A stretch of 64,000 bases of DNA from Arcuatula senhousia (GCA_963971305.1 OZ020314.1:2666001-2730000); one strand, 5' to 3'; shown: positions 22,800 to 35,298, counted from the stretch's first letter. Notes: generated by a model from the letters alone, not told the origin. Program-made: numbers and translations.

Positions 22800-24260
22800 A
22801 GCTCACCTGACCCGAAGGGTCATGTGAGCTATTGTCATCACTTGGCGTCCGTCGTCCGTCCGTCGTCCGTCGTCCGTCGTCCGTAAACTTTTTAAAACGT
22901 TAACTCCTCTGACACCATAAGTCCAATTGCAACCAAACTTGGCATGGTTGTTTATTAGCATTTGGTGCTTAGAACTGATGTGGGGATTTTTTATTCGTCG
23001 TAAAACATGGCCGCCATGGCTAAAAATAGAACATAGGGGTAAAATGCAGTTTTTTGCAAATAACTCAAAAACGGCTACAGATATCAAAATTCTGGCACAG
23101 GGTGAAAGTGATCAGCACCTCAAGATCTACCTACCCTGAAATTTTGAAGAAAATCCAACGACCCATGTAGGAGTTATTGCCCTTTTTGTGGATTTTTTGC
23201 AAATTTTGCACCTGTTTAGCTCAATATCTTGAAAACTATACTACATATTTGAGAAATTTGAATTGCATATTGTTAAGCACATCAAGATCTACAAAATATG
23301 TAACAGAGTCAACGTTGTAGGACCTTTCCTTTGAGGAGTTATTGCCCTTAGAACGTCAAAATTTAGCAATTTAACAGCATTTCCTCATTACATTGAAAAC
23401 GTTAACTCCTCTGACACTTTAAGTCCAAATGGAACCAAACTTGGTATAGTTCTTTATTAGCATTAGGTGTATAGAACTGATGTGGGGAATTTTGATTGGT
23501 CGTAAAACATGGCGGCTGTGGCTAAAAATAGAACATAGGGGTAAATGGCAGTTTTTTGCAAATAACTCTAAAACGGTGACAGATTTCAAAATTTTGATAG
23601 GAAACAAAAGTGATCAGCACTTCAAGATCTACCAGCTCTGAAATTTTGAAGAAAATCCAACAACCCATGGAGGAGTTATTGCCCTTTTTGTGGATTTTTT
23701 GCAAATTTTGCACCTGTTTAGCTCAATATCTTGAAAACTATACAAGATATTTGAGAAATTTAAATTGCATATTGTTAAGCACATCAAGATCTACAAAATA
23801 TGTAACAGGGTCAACGTTGTAGGACCTTTCCTTTTAGGAGTTATTGCCCTTAGAACGTCAAAATTTAGCATTTTAACAGCATTTCCTCATTACATTGAAA
23901 ACGTTAACTCCTCTGACACTTTAAGTCCAAATGGAACCAAACTTGGTATTATTGTTTATTATTGTTAGGTGTATAGAACTGTTGTGGGGATTTTTGATTG
24001 ATTGTAAAAAATGGCCGCTGTGGCTAAAAATAGAACATTAGGTTAAACTGCATTTTTTTGCAAATAACTCAAAAAGGGTGACAGATTTTTAGATTTTGAT
24101 TGAGAACAAAAGTGATCAGCACCTTTAGATCCACCATATTGTCAGATGACCCCCTTATTAATCTTATGACCCTTTCAACGTTCAATAGATTTTGCCTTAT
24201 AACCTTTACTTCAGGCACATATGTCAGGTGAGCGATTCAGGCTCCTGGGAGCCTCTTGTT
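22800..24260. mobile_element. AGCTCACCTGA-ended element with three 500-bp internal units
   Basis: Begins AGCTCACCTGACCCGAAGGG plus TCATGTGAGC; ends GTCAGGTGAGCGATTCAGGC plus TCCTGGGAGCCTCTTG. A CCGTCGTCCGTCGTCCGT tract follows the left end. Three internal units of about 500 bases start at GTTAACTCCTCTGACAC (22900, 23400, 23902) and share CCAAACTTGGYATRGTT, AAAACATGGCCGC and GGAGTTATTGCCC. Open frames inside are repeat artefacts. Confidence 0.8.
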
Positions 24261-24311
24261 CTACGTTTAATGATAATGGTTGAAGTTGAAGATCACAATG
24301 GAAGATTTTGG

Positions 24312-24490
24312 TTTGGCGCCATAAAACCTGGTTTAACCCACCATTTCTTTTGAAAAGCCTGTACCAAGTCAGGACCATTGCGATCTTCAATTTCTCTGGT
24401 GTGTCTTTACCTTGTTTTTTGTTTTGTCTTTTGTTCTTGAATAAATTAGATTGATCATTCCAGTTCGGTAATTTTGTTGTTGTTACCTTT
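24312..24490 (+). repeat. second copy of the GGTTTGGCG / CCTGGTTTAACCCAC repeat
   Basis: Pairs with the copy at 819-985 (see there). This copy is the better preserved, extending through GTACCAAGTCAGGACCATTG and a TTGTTTTTTGTTTTGTC tract. Confidence 0.65.
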
Positions 24491-24739
24491 AATTAGCATA
24501 GGACTTAGTATGGGATAACTAACTTCTCAAATTAAGTAATACTAGTTGAACATTTACATAAAAACGATTTCTAAGCAACTATTTATCATCACAGTCACTT
24601 AAAATGAGAAATGTGTCTTGGAAATGAGGTCATAATTTGCAAGTTCTAAATGGCAGGTACTAGCTTAAAGTCTATAATGTTTCAAAATATATTGCCTGGA
24701 AATGTGTTTTGTACAGGATGTGACCCTGTGTTTTTTACA

Positions 24740-25190
24740 GGTATTATTCCCCAGCTCAAAGGAGTTGGAGAGGGGATATAGCGTTTGGTTCGTTCATTTG
24801 TATGTAATGGTTTTTGTTTCGTTAATAACTTCAAAACTAAGCATCATAGAGGCATGAAATTTAATTAGTATGTACTATTTGATGCTAGTTAGTATCCATA
24901 CCAAAGTTAAGTGACCTTGACCTACATTTACCATGTGAATGACGTGGGTTAAAGTTTTGGTTTAGGTCCATATCTCAGCAACTGCACATGATAGAAAGAT
25001 GTTAGTCAGTGGTACATCTTGGTTAGTAACCCGCATCCATTCCAAAATAAGGTCACCTTGACCTACATTTTCCGCATGAATACCCACGGTTAAAGTATTG
25101 GTTAAGATCAGTATCTTAGCAATTGCAAGTGATAGGGCGACGACATTTGGACAGTGGTACATCATAGTATGTGTTCCAAATTTAGGAACT
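24740..25190. repeat. about 150-bp tandem repeat with GGTCACCTTGACCTACATTT
   Basis: Two to three degenerate units share AAAGTTTTGGTTTAGGTCC / AAAGTATTGGTTAAGATC, CAGTGGTACATC and GTGACCTTGACCTACATTT. Left edge TTCCCCAGCTCAAAGGAG. Confidence 0.6.
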
Positions 25191-25539
25191 ATTTATTATT
25201 TAACTCCATATCCCCCATTGCTTCATGAGATGATTTTTAAACTTATTTCAGGTAGCAAATGTAGTGTAAATAAATATAGTAAAACTAATCAAATGATTCC
25301 AAATATTAGAAAATGTTCAACAAGTGACCGAACAACTCAATAATTCATACGACTGGTGCATCACACATGAGCACATGAAATTATAAAAGGTTGTTTGATA
25401 ACAAGTTGAATATTTTCCATATTTGGAATTCTGAATTAATTTTATTATTTTATACATATTTTAACATGTTTACTCTTAGATAAACTATTATTTTAACTTC
25501 ATATCTACATTACTGAAATTTTAATTTATTTTTCATAGA

Positions 25540-25890
25540 CATTATGAAATGTGGAATAAGTGTATGAGACATAACCTACATTCACAAGTAAAAGACATAA
25601 GATCTGCAATAACAGCCTTCAACATGATCAGCAGTCACTGTTCCTCCAAGATGGAAAATATATTACAATAGATTCAATATCTTTCCGGAAAATATCTGAC
25701 TGTACAACAAATAAAAAAAAGTGGAAAAGGATAATCTAAAGCTTTGATAATATTCCTGGGGTTAAACTAGTTTTTTCTGGGCCTAAACTTTCCCCTATTG
25801 ATAAACTTGAACAAAGCACTAAAACACATGGGAAAATCAAATTGATCAACATCAAATTCAATACAATGCAGGCACAATTGTTTTTGACAT
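25540..25890. repeat. interspersed repeat shared with 37430-37720
   Basis: The two copies align in order: CTTCAACATGAYCAGMRGTC, AATACAATASATTCAA, GGGGTTAWACTAG and CCTATTGWTAA. Class unknown; no coding remnant recognised. Confidence 0.6.
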
Positions 25891-27412
25891 CATATATGAC
25901 CATACAGGGAACAGCAAATAACAGTTAAATAACTGTACGATTTCATTGAACTGAAAAAGATATTATCTGTTAACTTTGAAATCCGATATTTCGCTGCTTT
26001 CTATGTAACAATTACGACTTTTTAACCTGTTTCCTTTTTACTAATGTTGCTAAACAGTACTTTTTAAATCCACTTTTTTCAGATGGCCAGATGACTCAGC
26101 TAGAAACATGGGCAGCAGAAGACTTGGTGTTCTACAGTGAAACAGCAGCTGTAAAAGAAGTTACAGATAAAGTCAACCAACATCAAATTGTGACAATCAT
26201 AGGAGGTCCTGGAGCTGGGAAGACAAGCATTGCAAGACATATAGCCCTGGAATACCAGAAACAAAAATTTGAAGTGGTACCGATTTGTCAAGCAGAGGAC
26301 ATTATTCAGTTTGGTGACAATTCTGTGTCTCAGGTTTTTGTACTTGATGATGTGTTAGGTGTTTTTTCTCTTGATGTTTCAGTATATAACAAATTGAATA
26401 ACACAAAAACCAGTATTTTGTCAGCAATAGGTAAACAATCCAAACTTATTTGTACAAGCAGAACATTAGTGTATAATCAGGCTTACAAAGTTGGTAGTTT
26501 TGTACTAAAAAATGTTATTGATGTTGAGAGTAAGTCAAACAGTTAACTGTATCAGAAAAGATAAATATATTTAAAAACCACTGTACAGACAAAAATATTA
26601 AGGAAACATTTGATAATCTATCATTTGAGAATTGTCAATTTCTGTTTCCGTTATTATGTAGAATTTTTGCAGCATCAGATCAATATTTAAAGAATCCAAA
26701 AGCTTTTTTTGATCACCCACTGGAATGTGTTAAAGATGAACTGGACAAAATGGCTGAATTCCAGAAAACACAATATGCAGTTTTGGTCCTCTGTATGATG
26801 AACTCCAAGAAAATATCAAGCATGAACAAACCTTTGACATCCATCAATAAGGATTTAACATATGCCATATTTGACTCATGCAGTGATTCTGCCAACCCAA
26901 CTAACAGTCAGATAAACCAAGCACTACAACATTTATCTGGAACATACCTCACTAAATATGGTGACCATTACACATTTATCCATGACTCTATATATGAAAT
27001 TGTTGCTTACCATTTTGGAAAACAACATGTAGAACTCGTGATAAAATACGTGTCCAGTACCTTTGTTCGGAATAAACTTGTTATATCAGGAACAGAATCA
27101 GTTGATCAGCTCAGTATTGAAGTCACAGAAAACATGTATCCATTATTAGCTGACCGATTGTTGAAAGATATAAAAGATGACAAGCTGTATGATGTATTTA
27201 CCAACCCTGTTCTTTCTCAAAGACTCTTTGTTAATGACTTCATGGACGTTCTAAAGAAAAAGTTGTCATATCAACAATTCAAAGAAATGTTCCTTACAGT
27301 AATGGAAGGTGATACATACCACATAACACAACAGAGTGAAAAGATGGCAGTAAACAAGGAAGAGGGTACTTGGAATTATGATGAGCAAGAACATCAGAGT
27401 CTGTTGTTAGGG

Positions 27413-27912
27413 CTGTATAAGAAAGGATTACACTGTTTGGCATTTTCAATATTTTTGGTAGAGCGCCTCTGATGAGTCTTGAATAGACGAAACGCGCGTC
27501 AGGCGTAGCAAAATTTAATGTCTGGAACTTTGTTGTCATTTGTATTTCGAACACACGTGAAGGTTAGCACTGCTGGTGGAGTGTAAATTCCCCGAGGTTA
27601 GCCCGCTCCGGCACCAACACTTTTGAGTTGGAGAATACATCAAAGCTTTAAATTATCCGTCTAAATTTCAAAATTGTCAAAACCCTAAGGTTCTTCCTAC
27701 CCCAGACATAGGTTGAATATCTTAGTAATAATTTGGTTCCCCAGTTTGGTATTTTTGGTTATACTGTTCTATGCTCTTCATATTCATACAGTGTTTGGCA
27801 TTTTCAATATTTTTGGTAGAGCGCCTCTGATGAGTCTTGAATAGACGAAACGCGCGTCAGGCGTAGCAAAATTTAATGTCTGGAACTTTGTTGTCATTTG
27901 TATTAATTAACA
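27413..27912 (+). mobile_element. GCGCCTCTGATGAGTC repeat inserted in the NTPase exon
   Basis: Two copies of a 112-base segment beginning GTTTGGCATTTTCAATATTT and containing GAGCGCCTCTGATGAGTC and GACGAAACGCGCGTC (27433 and 27792, period about 358) flank a unique 245-base part. Gene B has no such sequence at the matching point. The same family lies inverted at 7505-7760 and 38575-38970. A partially tandem, non-coding element. Confidence 0.85.
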
Positions 27913-28991
27913 GTTATTTCATACGTATCATCAGCTTCATTATATACTATGGACGTAGTCATCTGTTACAGAGTATCATAGATTATGTCACCAGTGAACA
28001 TGATACAGTGACATCTGTTATTGGATCAGACCTATCCGAACAATCACGGTTACTTACCTTGGCAGTCTACAGTGGTAATGTAGATGTTTTACAGGTTTTA
28101 TTGAAGTATACAAAAAGTAATGCTGTAAATGTATCAGCAGTGGATGATGGTATGGATCGTTACAGTAATTATCATAGACAGCATACACCACTAACAGCAG
28201 CTTGCAATGTTGGTAGCATGTCTGCTGTTAAGATTCTTTTAGAGATGAATGGAATAATTAACCCTGAAAATAAACCTTACTACACACCTTTGACAGCAGC
28301 ATCAGAGAGGGGACACCTTGATATTGTAATACACCTGGTTAACCATGGTGGGGATGTGAACCTCTGTACTAAGTATAATGAATCACCTCTGTACATTGCA
28401 GCATGGGGAGGACACCTTGATATTGTTTCTTTCTTGGTTAACCATGGTGGGGATGTGAACCTCTGCAATAAGTATAATGAATCACCTCTGTACATTGCAG
28501 CATGGGAAGGACACCTTGATATTGTTTCTTTCTTGGTTAACCATGGTGGGGATGTGAACCTCTGTGATGAGTATAACAGATCACCTCTGTACACTGCAGC
28601 AGGAGGAGGACACCTTGATATTGTGTCTTTCTTGGTTAAACATGGTGGGGATGTGAACCTCTGTACTAAGTATAATGAATCACCTCTGTACACTGCAGCA
28701 ATGGAAGGCCACCTTGATATTGTGTATTTCTTGGTTAACAATGGTGGGGATGTGAACCTCTGTACTAAGTATAATCAATCACCTCTGTACACTGCAGCAA
28801 GGGGAGGACACCTTGATATTGTAATATACTTGGTTAACTATGGTGGGGATGTGAACCTCTGTACTAAGGATAATAGATCACCTCTGTGTGCTGCCTCATT
28901 GAATGGACATTATGATGTTGTTAAATTCCTGCTTGAGAATGGAGCAAAAGTGAATCACGGGAAATCTCCAATTGATGCAGGAAGACTATAA
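27876..28991 (+). CDS. possible chimeric ORF: repeat-derived start plus eight ankyrin repeats
   Basis: A 371-codon frame whose ATG and first 13 codons lie inside the inserted repeat (ATGTCTGGAACTTTGTTGTC) and which then runs in frame through FIRIISFIIYYG and the whole ankyrin block. The ankyrin repeats are 33 residues, with GHLDIVIYLVNHGGDVNLC as the core. It ends at the new TAA, about 20 residues short of gene B's end. If the inserted repeat supplies a promoter or acceptor (AATTAACAG lies at 27904-27912), a stand-alone ankyrin protein could be made; no direct evidence of expression. Confidence 0.35.
   Translation: MSGTLLSFVLINSYFIRIISFIIYYGRSHLLQSIIDYVTSEHDTVTSVIGSDLSEQSRLLTLAVYSGNVDVLQVLLKYTKSNAVNVSAVDDGMDRYSNYHRQHTPLTAACNVGSMSAVKILLEMNGIINPENKPYYTPLTAASERGHLDIVIHLVNHGGDVNLCTKYNESPLYIAAWGGHLDIVSFLVNHGGDVNLCNKYNESPLYIAAWEGHLDIVSFLVNHGGDVNLCDEYNRSPLYTAAGGGHLDIVSFLVKHGGDVNLCTKYNESPLYTAAMEGHLDIVYFLVNNGGDVNLCTKYNQSPLYTAARGGHLDIVIYLVNYGGDVNLCTKDNRSPLCAASLNGHYDVVKFLLENGAKVNHGKSPIDAGRL
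28300..28895 (+). repeat. coding 99-bp tandem repeat (ankyrin expansion)
   Basis: Six near-identical 99-base units, each one 33-residue ankyrin repeat with GGACACCTTGATATTGTRWY and GGTGGGGATGTGAACCTCTG. Gene B has about three such units at the same place, so copy number differs between the paralogues. Confidence 0.9.
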
Positions 28992-30045
28992 TGGAGTCCA
29001 AGACGTTTAGACATTGTTGAACTTTTACAAAAATACCAAGCTGTCAATTGAATATTCAAAGCATAAAAAATATCTTAGACTGAATATACAATTTATATCT
29101 TGATGTTAAGTTGTTATTGCAAAAATGACAGGATAAAAACTGTGTAAGGTAATGGAACATGAATTTGTTTCTGATCGTTACAAACCTTTAATACTTTCAT
29201 GTTACAAACCTTTAATACTTTCATGTTACACTTACATGATGTAAAGAAACTACACACCAAATCAAACACAGATTTATTGTCACATGTTTCTCATTCAGCA
29301 TAAACTGAAATTATTGGTCACATTTGGATTATTTAAATATTTTATATTTTTTTGATTATATGAATGGTGTTAATCAATGACATACACTTATACACTTTTC
29401 AATTTTTTTTCAAATACATGTTTTGTACATTAAGGAAACAGTTATTGTTATTCATACGGTGAACATTTATCAAACACTAAGTTCTGCCTAAAAATTGTAA
29501 TTCTTCTAACAATGTCATGAATGTATGCATAAAGTTATAGTAAATTTATACATAAGATGTACACATATCACACTTACTTGTACCTATATTTTATGACCTA
29601 TTGTGACCGGTGATAGTCTTTCTACTGTATTTATTGTAACAATATAAAAAGGAAACTGCGTGTTTATGAGAAATTAATTGTACCCACATTTCTATTAACC
29701 AGAAAATCTTTAAAAATAAAACAATCGAAGTAATTTTTTTTATTGAATGTCAAGTGGATGAGGTAGATAATTTTTGGGTTGAAATCTGAAACTATTCGAT
29801 TTTCAGTTTCTGATATTTTTTTTTTACCCCAAAAATGAAAAAGCACATAAAATTTAAGCTGTTTACTTTCAACAACTTAAAGGGAAAACGTTTTTGGTGA
29901 AAACCAGATGAGAAAACTGAATTGATGTTGATTTCATAGTGTGATTTGGTGATTTCAAGATTGACACTACCTGATTTCAAGATATTCTGTAAAAGACTTT
30001 ATCATAGCACTGTTCATGTACACATGTTTTTAATAAGCTTTTATT

Positions 30046-31390
30046 AAGGACTTTATTGTAACAATACATATGTACATACTAACAAAGGTTTTGAAGTAAG
30101 AACATTATTGTAACAATACATATGTACATTATATCCAAGGTTTTGAAGTAAAGGCTTTATTGTAACAATACATATGTACATAATAACCAGGCTTTTGAAG
30201 TCAGGACTTTATTGTAACAATACATATGTACATTATATCAAAGGTTTTGAAGTAAGGACTTTATTGTAACAATACATATGTTCATAATACCCAAGGTTTT
30301 GAAGTAAGGACTTTATTGTAACGATTCATATGTACACAATACTCAAGGTTTTGAAGTAATGACTTTATTGTAACGATACATATGTACATAATAACCAAGG
30401 CTTTGAAGTAAGGACTTTATTGTAACAAAACATATGTACATAATAACTAAGGTTTTGAAGTAAGGACTTCATTGTAACAATACATATGTACATTTATCAC
30501 CAAGGTTTTAAAGTAAGGACTTTATTGTTACAATACATATATACATAATAACCAAGGTTTTGAAGTTAGGACTTTATTGTAACAATACATATGTACATAA
30601 TAACCAAGGTTTTGAAGTTTGGACTTTATTATAACGATACATATGTACATAATCACCAAGGTTTTGAAGTAAGAAGTTTATTATAACAATACATATGTAC
30701 ATAATAACCAGGGTTTTGAAGTCAGGACTTTATTGTAACATACATATGTATATAATTACCAAGGTTTTGAAGTAATGACTTTATTGTAACGATATATATG
30801 TACATAATTACCAAGGTTTTGAATTAATGACCTTATTGTAACAATATATATGTACATAATAACCAGGGTTTTGAAGTAAGGACTTTATTAAAACGATACA
30901 TATGTATATAATTAGTTTTGAAGTAAGGACTTTATTGTAACAATACATATGTACATAATAACCAATGTTTAGAAAAAAGGACTTTATTGTAACAATACAT
31001 ATGTACATAATAACAAAGGTTTTGAAGTTAGGAATTTATTGTATTAATACATATATACATAATAACCAGGGTTTTGAAGTCAGGACTTTATTATAACGAT
31101 ACATATGTGAATAATAATCAAGGTTTTGAAGTAAGGACTTTATTGTAATAATATATATGTACACAGTCAGTAAGGTTTTAAAGTAAGGACTTTATTGTAA
31201 CAATACATATGTACATAAATACCAAGGTTTTGAAGTAAGGACTTTATTGTAACAATACATATGTACATAATAACCATGGTTTTGAAGTAAGGACTTTATT
31301 ATAGCAATACATATGTACATAATAACCTAGGTTTTCAAGTAAGGAGTTTTTTTAACAATTCATATGTACATAATAACCAAGGTTTTGAAG
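30046..31390 (+). repeat. 52-bp minisatellite, about 26 copies, with UGUACAUA
   Basis: The unit reads AAGGACTTTATTGTAACAAT, ACATATGTACATAATAACCA, AGGTTTTGAAGT. About 17 of 26 units hold an exact TGTANATA (mostly TGTACATA), the consensus of Pumilio-family RNA-binding proteins. The shorter sister array is at 57399-57980. Confidence 0.95.
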
Positions 31391-31453
31391 AATCGGCTGT
31401 TATAAGGAATTCCAATGATGGAGAATTCTAATGTATAAAGAAATGGTTTTGGA

Positions 31454-31459
31454 AATAAA
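31454..31459 (+). terminator. candidate poly(A) signal of gene A
   Basis: AATAAA, followed by ATTTGAGTTTG and then the end of similarity with gene B about 12 bases on. The same signal in the same setting occurs at 58043. An earlier AATAAA at about 29715 is not conserved in gene B. Confidence 0.5.
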
Positions 31460-31535
31460 TATTTGAGTTTGAATAGATGGAAATATTCTTAAACAAATTG
31501 TGTTTTGATCCAATACATTCATCATTTTTATTATT

Positions 31536-34228
31536 GCTCACCTGGCCAAAGGCGATGTGAGCTAATGCCATCACTATGCCTTAGTCGTCATCGTCCCTCG
31601 TCGGTTAACAATTTCAAAAATCTTCTTCGAAACCTCTGTACCAATCTAACTAGAACTTTGCAGGAATGATTTATGACATATTGGCAACAAACAATCCTCA
31701 TTTTAAAATGATTTGATAAAAAACATTTCCACTGTTTCTAATAATATAACATAGGGTAAAATCACTAAAATGGCTAATAACTCAGCAACCATAACAGATA
31801 GAAAAAATCCGAAGGATCTTGGGCTCTTCAGAATCAAAGCTCTACAAAAGTCTCCATTGGGTCGAAGTTGTCAGATGACCCTTGATAGGAGTTATGGCCC
31901 TTTAAAGGTAAAAAATAGTGTTTTTTTTAATGTTTATGCCCTGAAGAATAAATACTATTGCAGATAAAGAAAAGCTGTTTCTTGCTTAAATAATCAGCTC
32001 ATTAAGCTCTTCAAAGTCTCCATAAGGCTGAAGTAGTCAGATGACCCTTGATAGGGATTAAGGCCCTTTACAAGTAAAAAATAGCGTTTTTTAATGTTTT
32101 TGCACTAAAGAATAAAAACTATTGCAGATAAAGAAAAGCTGATGCTTGCTAACATGTTCAGTTCTTTAAGCTCTACAAAGTTTCCATAAGGTTGAAGTTG
32201 TCAGATGACCCTTAATAGGTGTTATTGACCTTTAAAGGTACAAAAAAGCATTTTTTTTTAATGTTTTTGCCATAAAGAATAAAAACTATAGCAGAAAAAG
32301 AAAAGCTGTTGCTTGCTTAAATGTTCAGCTCATTAAGCTCTACAAAGTCTCCATAAGGTTGAATTTGTCAGATGACCCCTTATAGGGGTACAGCGGCCAT
32401 ATTCACAAAAATTCGTAGACGCATAGTCAGGCGTAACTAACATTGACAACAAGGGGAAGTACGACTAAAGTTTTGTTTACGAACTTTTGTGAATAAGTTT
32501 CCAGCCCCTTAATGGCGAAAAATAGTGTTTTGGCCTCTAGAATGAAAACTATTGCAGATAGAGAAAAGCTGTTGCTTGTTTAAATGTGCAGCTAATTTAG
32601 CTCTACAAAAATCTCCATAGGGTCGAAGTTGACAGATGACCCCTTATAGTCGAACCGCCTCTTAAAGGCAAAAAATAGTGTTTTTTGGCCTCCAGAATGA
32701 AAACTATTGCAGAGAGAGAAAAGCTGTTGCTTGCTTAAATGTTCAGCTCATTTACCTCTTCAAAAGTCGTCATGGGGTCGAAGTTTTCAGATGGCCCCCC
32801 TAATAGGGATTACAGCTCATTAAAGGCAAACAATAGTAATTTTGGCCCATAGAATGAAAACTATTGCAGAAAGAGAAAAGTTGTTGGCTGCTTAAATGTT
32901 CAGCTCATTTAGCTCTACAAAAGTCTCCATAGGGTCGAAGTTGTCAGATAAGCCCTTATAGGGATAACAGCACCTTAAAAGTTGAATATTAGTGTTTTTG
33001 CTTATTAGGGCCCCGCATCGCCCTATAGTTTTCACTTTGTCCGTCTGTCCGTCCGTCCGTCCGTCTGTCTGTCCGTCTGTCAACAATTCTTGTGAACACT
33101 AAAACTCAAAAACTATTAACACCACAGTTCTGAAACTTTGCACAGCTGCTAAGTAACATGTCATGATGTGCATATTAAAATTTTGTGCAAATCTGATTAA
33201 AATTTTTGTAAAAAATCTTCATTTTTCATCGAAAATCACAGATTTTGAGAATTGGACTTTGTGAACACTAAAACTCAAAAACTGTTAACAATACAGTTCT
33301 GAAACTTTGCACAGCTGCTAAGTAGCATGTCATGATGTGCATTTTAAAATTTCGTGCAAATCTGATTAATATTTTTGGAAAAAAACTTCATTTTTTAACG
33401 AAAATCACAGATTTTGAGAATTGGACTTTGTGAACACTAAAACTCAAAAACTGTTAACGAAACAGTTCTGAAACTTTGTTCAGCTGCTAAGTAGCATGTC
33501 CTGATTAGCATATTAAAATTTCGTGCAAATCTGATTAATATTTTTGGAAAAATCTTCATTTTTTATCAAAAATCACAGATTTTGAGAATTGGACTTTGTG
33601 AACACTAAAACTCAAAAACTGTTAACAATACAGTTCTGAAACTTTGCACAGCTGCTAAGTAGCATGTCATGATGTGCATATTAAAATTTCGTGCAAATCT
33701 GATTAATATTTTTGGAAAAAACTTCATTTTTTATCGAAAATCACAGATTTTGAGAATTGGACTTTGTGAACACTAAAACTCAAAAACTGTTAACAAAACA
33801 GTTCTGAAACTTTGTTCAGCTGCTAAGTAGCATGTCCTGATTTGCTTATTAAAATTTCGTGCAAATCTGATGAATATTTTTGGAAAAAACTTCATTTTTT
33901 ATCGAAAATTACAGATTTTGAGAATTATGGACTTTGTGAACATTAGAACTCGAAGGCTATTAACAATACAGATCTGTAGTTTCATATGCATTCCATGGAA
34001 CATGCCTTAGTGATTATAATTATAGTTCGTATGATTTTGAAAACACTTAGATATTTTGCCGCGGGGCCCTTTCTGACTTTGTCAGTATTCGAGTTTAGAA
34101 CGAAAACTATTGCAGACAATGAAAAGCTTTTTCTTGCGCAAATATTTAGCCCATTAAGCTATACAAAAGTCTTCATAGGGTTGACCTCAAGACCAGCTGA
34201 GGGAATCAGGCACCTTGGAGACTCTTGT
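31536..34228. mobile_element. GCTCACCTG-ended element with repeated 180-210-bp units
   Basis: Starts GCTCACCTGGCCAAAGGCGA plus TGTGAGC and ends GCTGAGGGAATCAGGCACCT plus TGGAGACTCTTG, a divergent form of the CAGGTGAGCGATTCAGG end. About seven internal units share GAAGTTGTCAGATGACCC, RAATAAAAACTATTGCAGAT and AAGCTGTTGCTTGCTTAAAT. A separate element (33008-34069) is nested near its right end. Confidence 0.7.
33008..34069. mobile_element. nested GGGCCCCGC-ended element with 174-bp units
   Basis: GGGCCCCGC at the left is exactly inverted as GCGGGGCCC at the right. A CCGTCCGTCCGTCCGTCTGT tract follows the left end. About five internal units of 174 bases share GTGAACACTAAAACTCAAAA, CAGTTCTGAAACTTTG, CAGCTGCTAAGTARCATGTC and ATCACAGATTTTGAGAATTG. 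Confidence 0.85.
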
Positions 34229-34285
34229 TATTTCTATATTTAAAGAATTTTTGTTATGTTTCATGTTGAATTGATGTTATTTATA

Positions 34286-35298
34286 CACCACGCCAAAAGT
34301 TAAGCAACACCAACTTTTTTGAATTATAATCATTTTATGCCTTGAAATATGCACATAATACAAAATGATGGAAAATCAAAAAGTAATCACTTCAATGTAT
34401 AGACTCTAGTTGTGTAATGGACTAAAGGGGTTTTATCAGAAATGTTTGTAAGTCATGAAAATCCAACTTTTTGAAAACTAAGATAAACTAGCGTTTAAAA
34501 AGTTTAACTTTCAACATCAATTGTAGACTTATAACAATTTATCAATGCATATAATGTTTGCAAACATGACAAATTATCACTAAACAAACAAAAAATACTT
34601 GTTTCAAGCTCAAGTAGCATCCACAGTGGTCAACAAAGGGACTTAATCAGTTTTTTCCCATAAAAAGTATGAAAAACTCTAAAAAGGCAAAATTTTGGAA
34701 AACGTGTAAGATTTTTTGTCTAAAACAAGTTCAATGTTTTTCCTAACTCTAAAACACATGTTTAAACCTAAAAGATGTTACTTAAGCATTTCAAATGTTT
34801 GAACTCCTACTGGAACATATCCGGAAAAAGTGGGGTTGGATACTTAAAATCTGTTATTGGCATGAAAATATGCAAGTCCTAGGTTCTTGTGTTAGGCAAA
34901 TTTTACCATTGGTGTAAGTTATACGGCAATAGAAGCAAACCTTCAAAAGAATGTAATGCAATGTTAAGGTCTCAAACCAGAAAAAAAATTAAAAACATAC
35001 TGGATGTGATGTGTTAAAATCCTAATTGTTACAACAGAGCAAAAACATATGGTTTAAATCATCAAAACTTTCAATTTACGCAATCCAAAAATTATTACTG
35101 AAACAGCACTTGTTGGTTTGCTGGATTTGTTTGCCATTATTGAATATTCTACAAAAGCCGAAAATTGTATGATGATTGATTAGAATCGGAAAATGTTGTA
35201 AATGTGTGGAAGAAAATATAGGCCAAGTTTCAGGATATGGTTTATAGAAATATGTACGCTGTACTAACGTGAGTATAGGTGTTACTTATGGCGAGGTG
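34286..35298. mobile_element. 1.01-kb element with CGCCAAAAGTTAAGCAACACC ends
   Basis: Left end CACCACGCCAAAAGTTAAGC plus AACACC; right end AGGTGTTACTTATGGCGAGGTG. The inverted match is good but the right end has a 3-base gap. TA lies on both sides. The ends resemble those of 19826-21083, so both belong to one TA-targeting MITE group. AT-rich interior, no transposase. Confidence 0.7.

Larger units (their letters stand above)
11713..29051 (+). other. gene A span: TM-HEPN-coil-nSTAND3-ankyrin gene, degenerate
   Basis: Five exons in order: 11713-11792, 14823-15044, 18979-19208, 22186-22651 and 26083-29051, all bounded by AG acceptors and GT donors. Exit and entry phases match at every junction (1, 1, 0, 1). 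The first exon found starts in phase 2, so at least one earlier exon is missing or lies upstream unrecognised. Introns are filled with transposons and a 1.8-kb minisatellite. The terminal exon has three disabling lesions, so the locus as read is a pseudogene or makes a truncated HEPN-coil protein. It shares architecture with gene B about 30 kb downstream. Confidence 0.75.
26083..29051 (+). pseudogene. gene A terminal exon: nSTAND3 NTPase plus ankyrin repeats, disrupted
   Basis: The exon starts after CACTTTTTTCAG and enters with two bases. It encodes QLETWAAEDLVFYSET, a P-loop GGPGAGKT (26202-26225), a Walker B VFVLDDVLG, and a helical domain; after 27913 it encodes about eight ankyrin repeats of the form SPLYTAARGGHLDIVIYLVN. 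Against gene B there are three lesions: one T is missing between 26539 and 26540, causing a stop four codons later; about 500 bases of a repeat replace roughly 30 bases at 27413-27912; and a 9-base in-frame insertion creates TAA at 28989-28991 just before the conserved C-terminus. Downstream frames remain open, so decay is recent, or the 1-base change is an assembly error. Ancestral role: NTP-driven oligomerisation switch with ankyrin recognition. Confidence 0.85.
29052..31471 (+). other. gene A downstream region, probable 3' UTR
   Basis: Aligns end to end with 56455-58060 behind gene B at close to the identity of the coding exon: unique part to about 30045, then a 52-bp array, then GAATTCCAATGATGGAGAAT and an AATAAA at 31454. 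Similarity stops at 31471. Preservation of non-coding sequence to just past an AATAAA fits a long 3' UTR; transcript support is lacking. Confidence 0.55.

Noticed and set aside
23045..23300. Open frames in the AGCTCACCTGA elements as small genes
   Set aside because: They recur with every copy of a non-coding repeat, have no conserved frame between units and no domain.
28280..28741. Minus-strand 153-codon frame
   Set aside because: Antisense shadow of the 99-bp ankyrin repeats; the same applies to 55989-56270.
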